Origin: Pocillopora verrucosa
Lineage: Eukaryota > Cnidaria > Anthozoa > Scleractinia > Pocilloporidae
Reading direction: 5' to 3'
DNA: 64,000 bases
Assembly (NCBI RefSeq): GCF_036669915.1
Contig: NC_089315.1
Coordinates: 30,390,131 to 30,454,130, forward strand
This document shows, one piece after another, positions 12,216 through 23,090 of this stretch; the first letter of the stretch is position 1, and every line of letters starts with the position of its first letter. The position numbers and the translations under genes were made by a program. The notes beneath the pieces were generated by a model. It did no database searches, was not told the origin of the DNA, and worked only from the letters and a program-made list of their open reading frames with translations.

Positions 12216-13157
12216 TTACTTTATAAAAGATCGGAGTGTGCTGACAAAGTATGGGTCCATCACAAAACGGAGTCCTTCCTTAGGGTTGTTTTTAGCATAG
12301 AAATTGATTATTTGTTCATCGGTGTTCCCATTTTTCATCATTTTTAGGATGTTTTCTTGAATCAGATTTGCCAAGACCAGTACGTCGTCCTTTAATGTGG
12401 GGCAATGCCTTGCTTTAAGGAAAGCATTCACTTGTGCCTGGGTTTTCTTCATGGCGAATCCTGTCATGGCGTAGTAAAATGCGGTCGCGTACTTGTCGAA
12501 GTTTGCAGCGAGAGTGGCCCAGTCATTGGAGATGTCTCTAAGGGTTTCATAACTTCCAACCCTCATTCCCAGTGCAGAGAGAAGACCATCAAGAGACTTC
12601 TTCATTTTCGTCATGGCGTCATCAGCTTGTTGTCGTTTACCGTTCACTTTATGTATAGCGTCGTTCAGTTTGTTCAGCGCTGTTATTCCGGTGTACAGCG
12701 TCAAACCAAAGCCGGCCACGGCCAGGGCGGCACCTGCTGCCCCGGCTATAGCTCCTATATCAGCAACGATTCCATCGGCTGCAGCTATTCCAGCGCTGGT
12801 CAGGCCATAGGAGACAAGGCCAACCACCCCAACTGTAGTTTGTGTGATGTTTAGGGCCAGGCCAACGTCTTTGATAACTTTGCTGGGATTGCTCAGGTTC
12901 AACTGCAGTTCGTCATTAAGTTTGTTCACAACATCAGTTGGTAGTTTCCTCATGCTCTGCTTCAAATGATCGAGCCGAGTTTTAACGATCTTGTATACAT
13001 TCTGGTAGAAATCGTTCGCGTGATCGATGGCGGTCTGTGCACTTTTGATGGCTGATTGCAGTTCCTTTTGCTTCTTGTCTTCTTCGACAGAGAAGGCGAC
13101 GTCACTTGCTAAAGTGGCTGTAATGGCAACTGCCGCTATTGCAATACCGACACCCAT
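12216..13157 (-). CDS. Unknown intronless helical protein with a hydrophobic Gly/Ala segment (313 residues)
   Basis: Unrecognised protein from a single uninterrupted frame. An in-frame TAA lies two codons upstream of the ATG, which fixes the start. Residues 1-18 are hydrophobic without a basic n-region (weak signal peptide or membrane anchor). Residues 24-95 look amphipathic and helical. Residues about 99-158 form a long Gly/Ala/Val-rich hydrophobic stretch, enough for a helical hairpin, followed by a charged helix (LNKLNDAIHKVNGKRQQADD) and a helical C-terminus. Helix, hydrophobic hairpin, helix is the general plan of alpha-helical pore-forming or membrane-remodelling proteins of the ClyA type, but other helical membrane proteins fit equally well and no signature residue settles it. 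The gene is more GC-rich than its surroundings and is divergent from the 206-residue gene. Near the end, M-x3-G-x2-D-x2-I spacing (MMKNGNTDEQI) recurs in that neighbour. Confidence 0.75.
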   Translation of the reverse strand: MGVGIAIAAVAITATLASDVAFSVEEDKKQKELQSAIKSAQTAIDHANDFYQNVYKIVKTRLDHLKQSMRKLPTDVVNKLNDELQLNLSNPSKVIKDVGLALNITQTTVGVVGLVSYGLTSAGIAAADGIVADIGAIAGAAGAALAVAGFGLTLYTGITALNKLNDAIHKVNGKRQQADDAMTKMKKSLDGLLSALGMRVGSYETLRDISNDWATLAANFDKYATAFYYAMTGFAMKKTQAQVNAFLKARHCPTLKDDVLVLANLIQENILKMMKNGNTDEQIINFYAKNNPKEGLRFVMDPYFVSTLRSFIK

Positions 13158-13322
13158 GATTTACAGAACCAAGAAATGGGCTCTCCTCTCAACTCGATCG
13201 AAAGGAGCTAAATGAGTTTGTGTTGTGAGTACGTGTAGTATTAACCAGTGGTGTTGTTGTGTATTTGTTGTCATTAACACAAAGCTAGCTTTGTTCCGAG
13301 GCAATGACGACAATGAAACTCT

Positions 13323-13616
13323 TCAGGGAATTAACTCCAAAGAGTTCATCCGATTAGCATCAATAACCCTATCACAAAATCTTTCCTTCAAAATTTCCTT
13401 TGGTATAGTGAACTCCCCTATAATCTTAGATTTATGTTTCCTCAATTTGTCTTTATATTTTAAGACGACCATCAGACCTTCCTTGTGAATCTCAGCGTTC
13501 GCCATTTCACCTGCCTGCAATTTAAACGTGAAACTATGCAGATTCACTTGGCGTAGATCGTGAAAATCAGTCACGCACATCCGGCGGATTGTTAGTTGTT
13601 GAAGAACCCACGCCAA
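13323..13616 (-). CDS. Possible small ORF upstream of the 313-residue gene
   Basis: A 97-codon minus-strand frame ending 165 bp before the start of the 313-residue gene. From the second in-frame Met (MANAEIHKEGLMVVLKYKDK) it reads like protein sequence (mixed K/E/I/L, no low complexity). The upstream part reads through a possible splice acceptor (TTTAAATTGCAG). It could be a small gene, the last exon of a gene with an unseen 5' part, or an upstream ORF in a 5' UTR. No family recognised. Confidence 0.3.
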   Translation of the reverse strand: MAWVLQQLTIRRMCVTDFHDLRQVNLHSFTFKLQAGEMANAEIHKEGLMVVLKYKDKLRKHKSKIIGEFTIPKEILKERFCDRVIDANRMNSLELIP

Positions 13617-13790
13617 TTAACGTACGTACTTCTCCTTTAATGTCACAGCTTGTAAACATCAACAACTCGGTTCACAAAACAGCAGCTTTTTATGAAAACA
13701 CACTTATCTGCTTTGGAAACACGCTAGGTTGTGTACCTCTTTGCCGAACAGTTTTCAAGTCTCCTCACAATTCATCTGAGGTCGTTTGCA

Positions 13791-14411
13791 ATGGAAAGCC
13801 AGTATAATCAGTTACTTTCTCTATCGAAAACCGTCGGTGCCTTTTACGAGGATGTTTATGCCCCAGTTCTGCAGGCGTTGCCGTGGATCGACGACGGAAC
13901 TGGCCTGAAGACAGCCAGCGAGAAAGTTCTTAGTAACATTACCTTTCCAACCTATGAACTTTCTAACTACAAAAACCAGAAGGCAAGTCAGCAAACAATC
14001 GCCAAATTGCGCCAACGCTGCGACGAGCTGGAGTCAATCTATCATACAATGCAAGACGAACTGCGCCCATTGCTCGAGAAACTGCCTCTAAACGATCGCA
14101 GCTGGGAAAAGTTGAAAGAAATGGTCCCAAAATGGAAAAACCTCAACAGTTCGGATGCGCTTCCCTTAAGCATGCATCAGGCTGTCGAAGAGTCATTCTT
14201 TTCCAAGAATATGTTGATGGTGATGTCTGCTACAAATTTTACAAGACCAGCTGCGCCTGCAGTTTCACCTGCTGAATCTGTGCTCGGGAAGCTGATGGCT
14301 GAAAAAATTAAGTCCATGCACGCGCAGGGAAAGAGCGATCATGATATTGCAGTGGAATTCGGTTCTCATGGACTTTGGCTGGAAAGATCTTTCCTGCACG
14401 CGATTCGATAA
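13791..14411 (+). CDS. Unknown intronless protein (206 residues), divergent partner
   Basis: Single-exon frame. The frame is open upstream to 13731, but the start MESQYNQLLSLSKTVGAFYE at 13791 is preferred because the upstream 20 codons are not protein-like in composition. The protein looks helical with no long hydrophobic segment and no signal peptide. It is rich in W, L, K and E, with a proline/alanine linker (RPAAPAVSPAES) at about 152-163. The last 40 residues (KIKSMHAQGKSDHDIAVEF) share the M-x3-G-x2-D-x2-I spacing of the 313-residue protein, and a weaker W-x2-L stretch also matches. A canonical AATAAA lies 137 bp after the stop. I infer a real gene, possibly a distant relative of its neighbour that lacks the hydrophobic hairpin. 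Function unknown. Confidence 0.75.
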   Translation: MESQYNQLLSLSKTVGAFYEDVYAPVLQALPWIDDGTGLKTASEKVLSNITFPTYELSNYKNQKASQQTIAKLRQRCDELESIYHTMQDELRPLLEKLPLNDRSWEKLKEMVPKWKNLNSSDALPLSMHQAVEESFFSKNMLMVMSATNFTRPAAPAVSPAESVLGKLMAEKIKSMHAQGKSDHDIAVEFGSHGLWLERSFLHAIR

Positions 14412-14547
14412 AAACTGTTTATTAGTCGTCTGCTATTCTCAAGTCCCGGGTCTTATAGGCAAGTGCTGATCTGTGGAACTTTTATTGAATATATCACTTG
14501 ATATAATTCGATTTTGTCTGTATTACTCATTAGTTATTTTAGACCAC

Positions 14548-14553
14548 AATAAA
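14548..14553 (+). terminator. Polyadenylation signal for the 206-residue gene
   Basis: AATAAA 137 bp downstream of the TAA at 14409-14411, the first canonical signal after that stop. Confidence 0.55.
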
Positions 14554-16108
14554 AGTCAGCGATGATTCAGCGTTTTCTGTTAGTATCTGTCTATTACCTT
14601 CAGTTGGTGTTAAGGGGATTGCAAATTGCCGATTGCAATGGTGTTGTGGGCGGCGGTAGCCCAATAGTCCTCTGTTTCATTCATCTCTTCCGCGCTATCA
14701 GCGCGTTTTCCTGCGTACGTGAGCTTGTTTCACAGTTCAGTGGACATTGGTTTGCAAGGACGTGCCCATGTAAGTGATTCTTCTACGTGTTCAAGCTAAA
14801 ATTCTTACGGCCTAATACTTTATAATGTTCGATTTGGAAAAGTAAGCGACTATCAGCCTTGAGAGCCTCTTGGAAAGTAACTCTTTCCCTCTTAGGCGTC
14901 TAAAGAGCACTTGTAGGCGCAAAACCTCATACACAGACCTTTCATTCATATTCATCGAGCGACTTAATGAAGATCGAACAAAGCGAGACTGTTTCCCCGC
15001 AATGGAACTGGAAACTAGCCGGAAGTAAGTTGACCCATGATATCCAAGTAGATGTCGTAAAAGGCGATAAAAAAAACGTACGGCATAGATAAGGTTGTTA
15101 CTAAAGCGTTTTAATGGCTATGTCCATGGAATTAAACATTGCTCAATTTTTTTTTTTTCATTTTAACTTGATTGTTTATCAAAATTAGTGATTTTGATTT
15201 ATCAGCAGTGAAGCACAAGCTTATTGGCAGAGACCTCAATCCCACTTCAATTCACCAAACAGGTTCATGGGAAATCAATGTTTGTATCACCGCATGGATA
15301 TTCAAACTAGATGCAAGATTTTGACGTGATGCCCTTTTTTTACGCTGTTTTTTTTATTTTTTTATTTTTTTTTAAACTGTTAATCAGATACTGTTAAGCA
15401 AGATAATTCTGTAATTTGCACTTGTGTTGATTTAATGAATCAATGCATCGGCTATGTGAAAGAAAAATTGCGTCCTTAAGCCATAAAAGACAAACCTAAT
15501 TTTATCCAGCGTTGAAGCTGTGCTGTTTAATCGTCAATGTACGAAGTGGAATGCGTGACATGACACTTAACTTTAAGCCGGAAAACTGTGTATCTGAAAG
15601 GAGAGAAGATTGCACTGTACGATTGTATCAACAATGTTTTTATAGTAAAGGTGCAAAAGTTAAAATTGCGATAGTGCATATGGATTCTATTCTATAAGTA
15701 AGGACTAAGGACCCGGCGGCAATTCCGTGATCTCTGTCGTCTGATAAAATCAACGACAAGAGGAAGATAGATAAATTTAGTAATGGTATACTGTTTACAC
15801 AGAGGGAAACGTGAAGCAACTGAAAGATGATTCGTGATAACCGGTGAGTGTCATTTAGCGCTGGAACAAGTCGACTTAAAGGCACACGCGTGACTCAACA
15901 GTGGAGGATCAAAAAAGAGAATTGGCCATATTTTCAATTACAACTGAAGTCCAGTGTTTAGGTGGCAGTTTCACATTCGCATGACAAAAGAACAGCCCAG
16001 CTCAAAAATTTTTACATAAAAATAGTCAATCGAAAAACCGCTCAAAAAAATTTGTATGGTCCAGTAAAAACTCCATCAATCAGTAGCATTTACTTCTTTA
16101 ACCACCTC

Positions 16109-16230
16109 CCACCCCTCCCTGCGTACTAATAGTTCGTCTTCCACCCCTCCCTGAGTAATAATGGTCTGCCTCTCGCCCCTCCCTAAGTACTGATGGACTG
16201 CATCCCACTCCTCCCTGAGTCCTAATGGTG
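16109..16230. repeat. Minisatellite of about 32 bp, four units
   Basis: Units begin CCACCCCTCCCTGAGTA at about 16109, 16141, 16173 and 16204, with roughly 80 percent identity between units by eye. C-rich strand; next to a GGTCCA-containing repeat, so it may be internal to a larger element. Confidence 0.75.
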
Positions 16231-17018
16231 GCCCCCCCTCGATAAAATGGTAAAAAAAAAAAAATGGTCCAAAAAATAGTCCAAGGGTCCAATGACCAAG
16301 TCCATACTTTTCCATATGCCTATATCTCATCCCAATCCGTTTGATTACAAAAAAAATAAAAAAAATAAAAAAATAAAAAAATAGCTTCGCTGACCGCAAG
16401 TGACGTTGAGCCCAGTTCTTGTGCAAGTCCTCTGTTTACGTTCACCAACCTCTCGCATTAGATACGATTTAAAATGGTTTGCGGATACTGTTTTATTTGT
16501 AACAACTTTCAATCCAGAGTTAATTGGAAATTGGTTAAGTAAAATGTTAACTTTTAAACGAGAACAGACGCCCGTGTTTAGCTTGAAAACATGAAGACCG
16601 ATACAACTCAGATAACAACTATTACGTCTGCAATTGGAGTTCACATTGAAATTAATGGCACCCCATGATAAGCTGTTAACCAAAGCAATGCTGTACCTCA
16701 AGTTCCTATAATGCAGTCAGCAATTGTCGGATATCCCTGCTTTTAGTAAATTGCTACACAACTGTGCAGGCGAATTAGGAGTTAGTTTATTGTCGCAATT
16801 CAGCTGAACAAATGATCTATCACGCTGAGAAGAAGAAAGCCATGACATAGCTGAGATTCCGCGTCACGCCCCTGACAAGATATTTGTCGATGACATATTT
16901 AAATCTAGGTCACAAGCAGCTTACCTCGGCTGTACGCGGGTAGTACAGGTCCTTGTTCGGTTGCTTTGGCATAGTTTTAGGGAGTTGGCTGTTGGAAAAT
17001 TCTCTTACAGAAAGCAAA

Positions 17019-20000
17019 ATGGAGACAATTAGGAAGAAGGTTGATATGCTGCGAATAAGTCTGAATGATGCAGAAAGGAGAGCAGATGAGTCTGAAGAAT
17101 GCTTAAAGAGTGCCAAAGAGAGGAATCTAGCCGTAAGAATCCTTATTAGATTCTGTAGTTTTACACTTGTTGAAATACGCTTGAAACTCTTCCATTGTCC
17201 TATTCTCAAGCGAAACATCCTTTATTTTGAGCTACAGACACGATTTAATGCCTCTTGCTTTTAGGTTATGTGAACAGAACTGTCGACCAAATTTATAAAC
17301 AATTTGTAAACTGTTTGTCATGGTTGCGTTTTTATGCTTTCCGCAGGCAGAAGATGAAGTCAAAAAACTAACCCACGACCTTCAAGAAATTGAAGACCAA
17401 CTAGACGCTAAAGAATCTCAGCTGTCTGAAGTTACCTTACAGCTTGAGGAAGCCGAGCAAACCTCAGATGAAAACGAAAGGTACTAATTCGACAGTTCAT
17501 AAACTAGCAAAAATATCTCAAATTAACAAATACAAAGTGACTTCAACAAACATGACAACAAGCATTAAATATGAGTGTGTTCTTGCTTTCTATACCAGAT
17601 TATCAATGCCGAGTTTTAATGCAACTTCTCTGTGTTTTCAACACTTTATCTTATGTGTTTTTTTCGCGTCCGCAAGCATGCATTTAAATTACAGTAAACA
17701 AAGGTTATTCTACAGATTGAAGGAAGGTTCTTTTTGGCCACTCTGTTCTTGATTCCAGACAAATTCCGAACGATTTGCATTTCTTTAAGTCTCCAAACCA
17801 TTAGTTACGAATGGTAGTGAATATTCCGCGCCCATAGATTTCTCGGCGCAAAAATCTTGCACAGTTTCGGTTAACAGAGTTTTTGACCAAGTCATTTCGT
17901 GACAGTATGATAAATAAAGCAAACTGATCCAACCGAGTGAGCAGCCCACGGACAGAGTTTGTCAAATTAACTTCAATTTATCGGCATCTAAAAGGCCTCC
18001 ACGTTTATATAAGCAGCACTAACGAATATCACTCCCAAGTAAATTCTTAGTGGATTTTTTAAAAGCAAAATTAGAAAGCATTAACATTGATAATTATATA
18101 CTATCGGAAGAAATCAATTCAAAGGACCGATTTTTCGGTTCGTTTGGCGCAGTTAGGGTGAAATCGTCTCAGCCAATTACATTCGGGATAAACCTGACCT
18201 TCCAAAATTAATCAGTGATGGAATATGTTGACGTGCTGTTGTCAAATTTGAATTCCTGCCTCTTGCAAGACTATTATTACGTTTGTAAATGATGGTTATC
18301 GGCGATGGTTATATGCACCTTTCACACTCATTATTTGTCGTCGATCGTCTTTTAAGAAGCAGACCGATTGAAAACCGGATAATTTCAGTTATGCATCAGC
18401 TATAATACTCAAGAAATGGAACTGTGATTGCCAAATCCTGATTCCTACCAGTTTCAACTTAAACCCGGAATTTTTTTAGCATAAGTTGAACGATTCTTTT
18501 AATAAAAGTTATGTTGCCATTTCTTTTCTACCAAGCCTGACATTTCAGTAATATACTTCAGAATTTTCCCAAATTGACCAAAAAGAAGTGTATAATAAAA
18601 ACTGCAAGTGCGCGACGAATATAAATTCAAACACGCCTCAAAAGAAGCTATTTGCCAATCTCTACCTCAGATCCTTTTCGACTCTCAAATCTCTTCTTGA
18701 CTTCGTCACATCCTTTATGCAAAGTTCTCGATCGATTGCCAACCTTCAATGACGACTACTGAGCTACGTCACGGTCCGTGAATCCTAAAAAGTTACCAAA
18801 ATGTTTTCGAGTTTTATATGTACAATCTTCGTCAATAACCCTAACCCTATGCGATATTTCCAATCTTCGACCATTTTCATTTTTTTTCGATTTTTCCCAC
18901 CCTTTGATGTTTGCCTGGGCACGAACAAACTACTTTTTTGAACCTCCACTCACGGAAATTTTCGACGCATATTTTTTGTACAGGGCTTAGGGTGCTGTCA
19001 AGGAGAATTTGTTTAACAACCGAGAGCTTCCTTAGATGGTGTTCATTTTCTTCATTCTCGTGACCATAATGTTTCTATTTAGGGGTGATATTGTAAGGAG
19101 AAATTAGATGCTGGTCCAACTAACGGGTCAAAGGGTTACGCGGTAAGAGAAAAATGGCTATGATAAATTCTCACAAATCCTGACAATATATCTTGCTGTT
19201 GATTTCTCTTTGCAGAGTGAGGAAGGTCCTGGAAACTAGGGCCATGGGTGACGAGGAACGAGTTAGTATTCTTTCGTTCTTTCTTTTGCTATTGTGCTAC
19301 CGATTTTTACAGATACTTATTTAATCGGGGTTGTTGTTTCTCATTAGCAAGCTCAGTTTGAAGCCAAGTTAGAGGAAGAGAAGGAGAGGCACGAGTCTGC
19401 TGAAAGAGAGATTGAAGAAGTAAGAAAGCAATTGTTCATGTGCCCTCCCTTCCGTGGGACTTGCGTTATTTACGTATGATGACAAGTATCCAGGCCTGAC
19501 AAGTATCATTAATCATAAATTGATTTTGGGTGGGGGAGGGGGACATGTGGGTGAAAACAATCGCCACAGATAAAGTTTTTGTATTATTTTGGGGGGTTTG
19601 TTCCCTCAAAAAATGCACCTTCTTGCTTAGAGGTAGAGCGAAATCACTTTCTCTACCTTCTCGCCTTTTTCGGTTCCCCCCTATGCTCCGGAGGTTTTGA
19701 TAAGAATTCCCCTTACAAGTACTTCAGATCTGTCTATTTGTTTCGTAAGCACGTCTGCCATGATTGTCACACGAGCTGTCCGACTCTTTTCGTGATTTTT
19801 ACACGTCAGAGGGTTTTTTCACTAATCATAGATAAGAACCCTATAGAAACTTGTAGATGGCGGAATAACATCTTAACTTCTTTTTATCTTTCTGTAATAT
19901 ATCACTTATCAATCAATCTCATACACAGTTGGAGGCAAAGCTTGCAGAAGCGGAAGAAGAACTCGATGAATTGGAAAGCCGCGCTGAAGACGCAGATGAG

Positions 20001-21922
20001 TGAGTTTTAAGTTGAGATGTTTGACCTCAATTATTCAGTTTGAAGAAAAGGCAACGATCTTAACGTAATGTAGACAGAATGAACCTTTTAGATCACTTAA
20101 TTTCAAATTATTTTTCTTCACTTTGATCGTCGCACAACGTGTGCTCTCCTTTCAGTTGTAGCACGGAACAGAACAACACCTCGACTGCATGCATTGCATG
20201 CTTCATTTCACAGATTTCTTTGAAGGTTCCAATTCTTTTTGCTTAGTTTGCGAGACAGTAGTTGTTTTGTTTTCCTATGGAATTTTGTACGGGAGATAAG
20301 CGCATGTGCGGCCAAATCCAGTCGAAGGTGATCACCCCGCGCATGCGCCATCTTTGACCGCTCTGTTCTCCGTCGCAGCCTTCCTTAAGATGTCACACAG
20401 CGAAATGCAGGAGACGGTTGCGTTACATTATAAACAACGAATGCTCAGTTTAATGATTATTTTATTTTAATCTTCATAAGGCGACTCAAGGAGCTGGAGG
20501 AAGAATCCAAAACAGTCGGGAACAGTCTCCGTTCTCTGGAGGTCCAGGAGTGCGATGTAAGGCGTTAGCTCTTTTGTGTTCGTTACTAGATAGTTTGCAT
20601 AACTAAAATTGCATGTACATGCGGTGTAGGTTGAAGTGCCGGTGGGTAGATGTGCAAAAATGTGTTGTTTTTGTTGGTGTTTCTTTGATGTCAATTTGAA
20701 AACCAAGGAACGGAAATTGTAAATGAAATAGTGGTTAACAAGGTACGAACAATGAGAATTAAGCATCGTTGATTGGAGAGCAGAAATGGAAATGAGAAAA
20801 TGAAGAATGGAAGACCGGAAGACCGGAAGACATGGAAAGAGGATCCGTGTTCAGGAGTTTTATGGAAAGAAAGTGTCGAGGTCTAACCCAGTTTTAACTT
20901 AAATTAACTGATGCTTTTTAAAACCGATGCTATCTCTTTTTTCAGGGAAACAGACGAATTCAGGAGTTAGAAGAAAAGATAGAGAGAATCGGGCGAGAGT
21001 ATGAAGAGGTGAAAATAACATTAAAAGCTATTATTTGCTTGAATGATTGTCTGAACGAAGAACTTGTAAACTATCTTGAGGACAACATCGGATGTTTCAC
21101 CAACATCAAATTGTCATCTTGGTCCGAACCATTGGCCAGCACTGCGAGGAAATTATCTGCTCATCTGCTTGAGTATCCCTAGAAAGCAAAAGACTCATCC
21201 CTTGGTTGCGAATTTTTTTAATCTGATTGGAAAATTTTTTCGGCTCAACAAAATAAGTTGTTGTTGTGATTATTGTTGTTATTATTATTACTATTATCAT
21301 TTTTCTCTTCTCACTATTATCATCATTATTATTTTAACGCGGAACACTTTCAGTAGTCCCAATATCCTTCTCTTCACCAGAGGGCTCTGGGAACGAAATT
21401 TGACTCACGCCTAATACACATTTATCGGTTCTCCATTCATTTCAGTCAGTAAAAGGAGCATTTCAGCGGTCTGGGGATGATAGACACCTTGTTATTTGTT
21501 AAGAAGCTAACCATTTTGTTAAATTTTTAACAGACCTGTCAACGTGCTGATACAGCTGAGTCTCAAATTGCGGATTTGGAAAGAGAAGCTGACCAACTAG
21601 ATGGTATGAATGGCTTTTTTCGCTAATTCACAAATGAATCATGTCAAAAGACGGTCAAAAAAATAATCACCGTACTAGATTGTAGAAGTCAAGAGGACAC
21701 CAGAGGTTCACAAACTAGTTAAGCGTTTTGTTTTTACCCTCAGCGCACCCCTCTGAGGGATGGAAGGGCTGTAACTGAACCCTCCCGTATTAGTCGAACC
21801 ACTCCATCTCAAATATATCGCTGTTCTTTTACTTTGCAGCTGCCTTAGAGAAAATAAAAGAGAAACATGCTGAGGCGGAACAGGAAATGATTCAGACTAT
21901 ACAGGAGTTTGAGGAGATGTAA
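17019..21922 (+). CDS. Tropomyosin, copy 2 (242 residues, 9 exons)
   Basis: Second actin-binding coiled-coil tropomyosin. Exons: 17019-17132, 17347-17480, 19216-19261, 19348-19419, 19929-19999, 20481-20556, 20946-21008, 21534-21603, 21840-21922 (TAA). Exon lengths (114, 134, 46, 72, 71, 76, 63, 70, 83) and phases are identical to copy 1, so this is a duplicate of the same gene. The protein starts METIRKKVDMLRISLNDAER, has the block VRKVLETRAMGDEER and ends QEFEEM. It has diverged strongly in sequence from copy 1 and contains Cys residues (in ECLKS, ECD and TCQ) absent from copy 1. The start is supported by alignment with copy 1. An AATAAA lies at 22084. No SRF-type site is visible close upstream, so expression may differ from copy 1 (inference). 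Confidence 0.96.
17481..19215. other. Tropomyosin 2 intron 2 (1.7 kb)
   Basis: Largest intron of the gene. It contains a TTAACCCTTT-type MITE fragment at about 18985-19138 (GGTGCTGTCAAGGAGAATTT to GTCAAAGGGTTAC). The remainder is unique AT-rich sequence with no supported feature. Confidence 0.6.
20339..20348. promoter_or_regulatory. NRF1-like palindrome in tropomyosin 2 intron 5
   Basis: GCGCATGCGC is an exact match to the core NRF1 consensus, with a half-similar GCGCATGTGCGG 40 bp upstream. Intronic, so it may be an internal promoter element, a repeat-borne site or chance. Confidence 0.3.
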
Positions 21923-22083
21923 AACAAGAATCATTATGATCAGTTTCATTTGACATTTTTATGTGATTTGGCTCATTATATGATAATTCGGTAGAGAGGT
22001 GTTTCATAGCCATTTCTGTAAGCCTTTTTGAAATAGCTCTTTTTGAATATGCTATGTACTTCGGTGAACTTTTTCGATGGTCC

Positions 22084-22089
22084 AATAAA
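22084..22089 (+). terminator. Polyadenylation signal, tropomyosin 2
   Basis: AATAAA 162 bp downstream of the stop codon, the first canonical signal. Confidence 0.65.
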
Positions 22090-22987
22090 AGCATTGTACT
22101 TTGTCATAAATATCAGGCAAAAATATCAGCCTGAAAAGTGGGTGTTACTTTGATTTTCAGCTTTTATTTGTCAAAGGCATAATTTTGGTCGCGGTATATC
22201 AGAGCCGAGCAATAACTAACAGATACAGTGGAGGTGCAAGGAAATGGCACCGGAAATGAAGCTTTAATCCATACCAACAACACTTAAAAACCAATTTACT
22301 GAGGAAAAAAAGTCAGTTTGGGGCCGTTCACCTACTGGCAACCCTTTAAATCCGCAATTTTGAGGTATGAAAAGTGCTACAGAGAGGGGGTTGGGGAGGG
22401 GGGTATTTCGTACTAAAGTTTCTTTGACATGGCAAGAATTCGATTCCTTCAGTTGGACAGTCTAAGTATTTTCCATGACTTTACTTTCACAGTGTTTTTC
22501 GTTTTTGTCCTATCTGTATTCTTTGCTTTTCTCTGTAGGCTACCCTAGCCTAAACCCAACCAAGTTTCATCATCACTGTAGACATTTTGACGCCTCTGAA
22601 AGTGACCCGCCTCCGACTGACCCTTGTCAAACTAGAGAATTCTGAAAACCAAGTGCAACCTCACGGCCAAAAAAAGAAATTTAGTTCATCCATAAGTATT
22701 TTCGATCACACTTAAATACTTCAAGTCTCCGATGTAAACTTTCCTCGAATCCTTCTGTTAATTCTTTACTTAATCAAATCTGGTCTTTTGTCGGTTTTTG
22801 TTTTTTCTTTGCGTGGTTTGAAACAAAGTATTGATTAAGGTAACTCAAAATGATGCTATCATATTTGTCTTCATTCATGGGATCAAAAAGAAAATCTCTT
22901 TCCGTTGAGTATTCCCATTAAAAATTTTTTTCATCTAGTCGCCCGCACGTGGGAATATTATTATTAGACGTCTCCCAGATAGGGTTA

Positions 22988-23090
22988 TGTATATAAGGCG
23001 TGTCGAAAGTAATTTGATTAGGTCAAGGTCTGTGGAAAGCGGCTTTCATACGACCGTATTGGAATTCGAAGTTTCTTCATCTCACGAGGT
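22988..23090 (+). promoter_or_regulatory. Possible TATA-type promoter and 5' UTR exon of the boule gene
   Basis: GTATATAAGG is a good TATA box. About 30 bp further begins a stretch that ends in CTCACGAG followed by GTAAGC, a strong splice donor. The next acceptor with a coding exon is at 24102. The link to boule is inference from order and spacing; no transcript evidence. Confidence 0.35.

Larger units (their letters stand above)
14412..17018. other. Region upstream of tropomyosin 2
   Basis: Contains the 3' UTR and polyadenylation signal of the 206-residue gene, a four-unit minisatellite at 16109-16230, and an A/T simple-repeat stretch at 16349-16382. Around 16235-16310 there are repeated GGTCCA blocks typical of a dispersed repeat. 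No coding exon is supported; minus-strand frames across 16076-16701 translate simple repeats. Confidence 0.6.

Noticed and set aside
12405..12854. 149-codon plus-strand frame
   Set aside because: Antisense shadow of the 313-residue gene; the minus frame has better composition and a polyadenylation signal.
16076..16701. Overlapping minus-strand frames of 64-118 codons
   Set aside because: They translate the minisatellite and A/T simple repeats.
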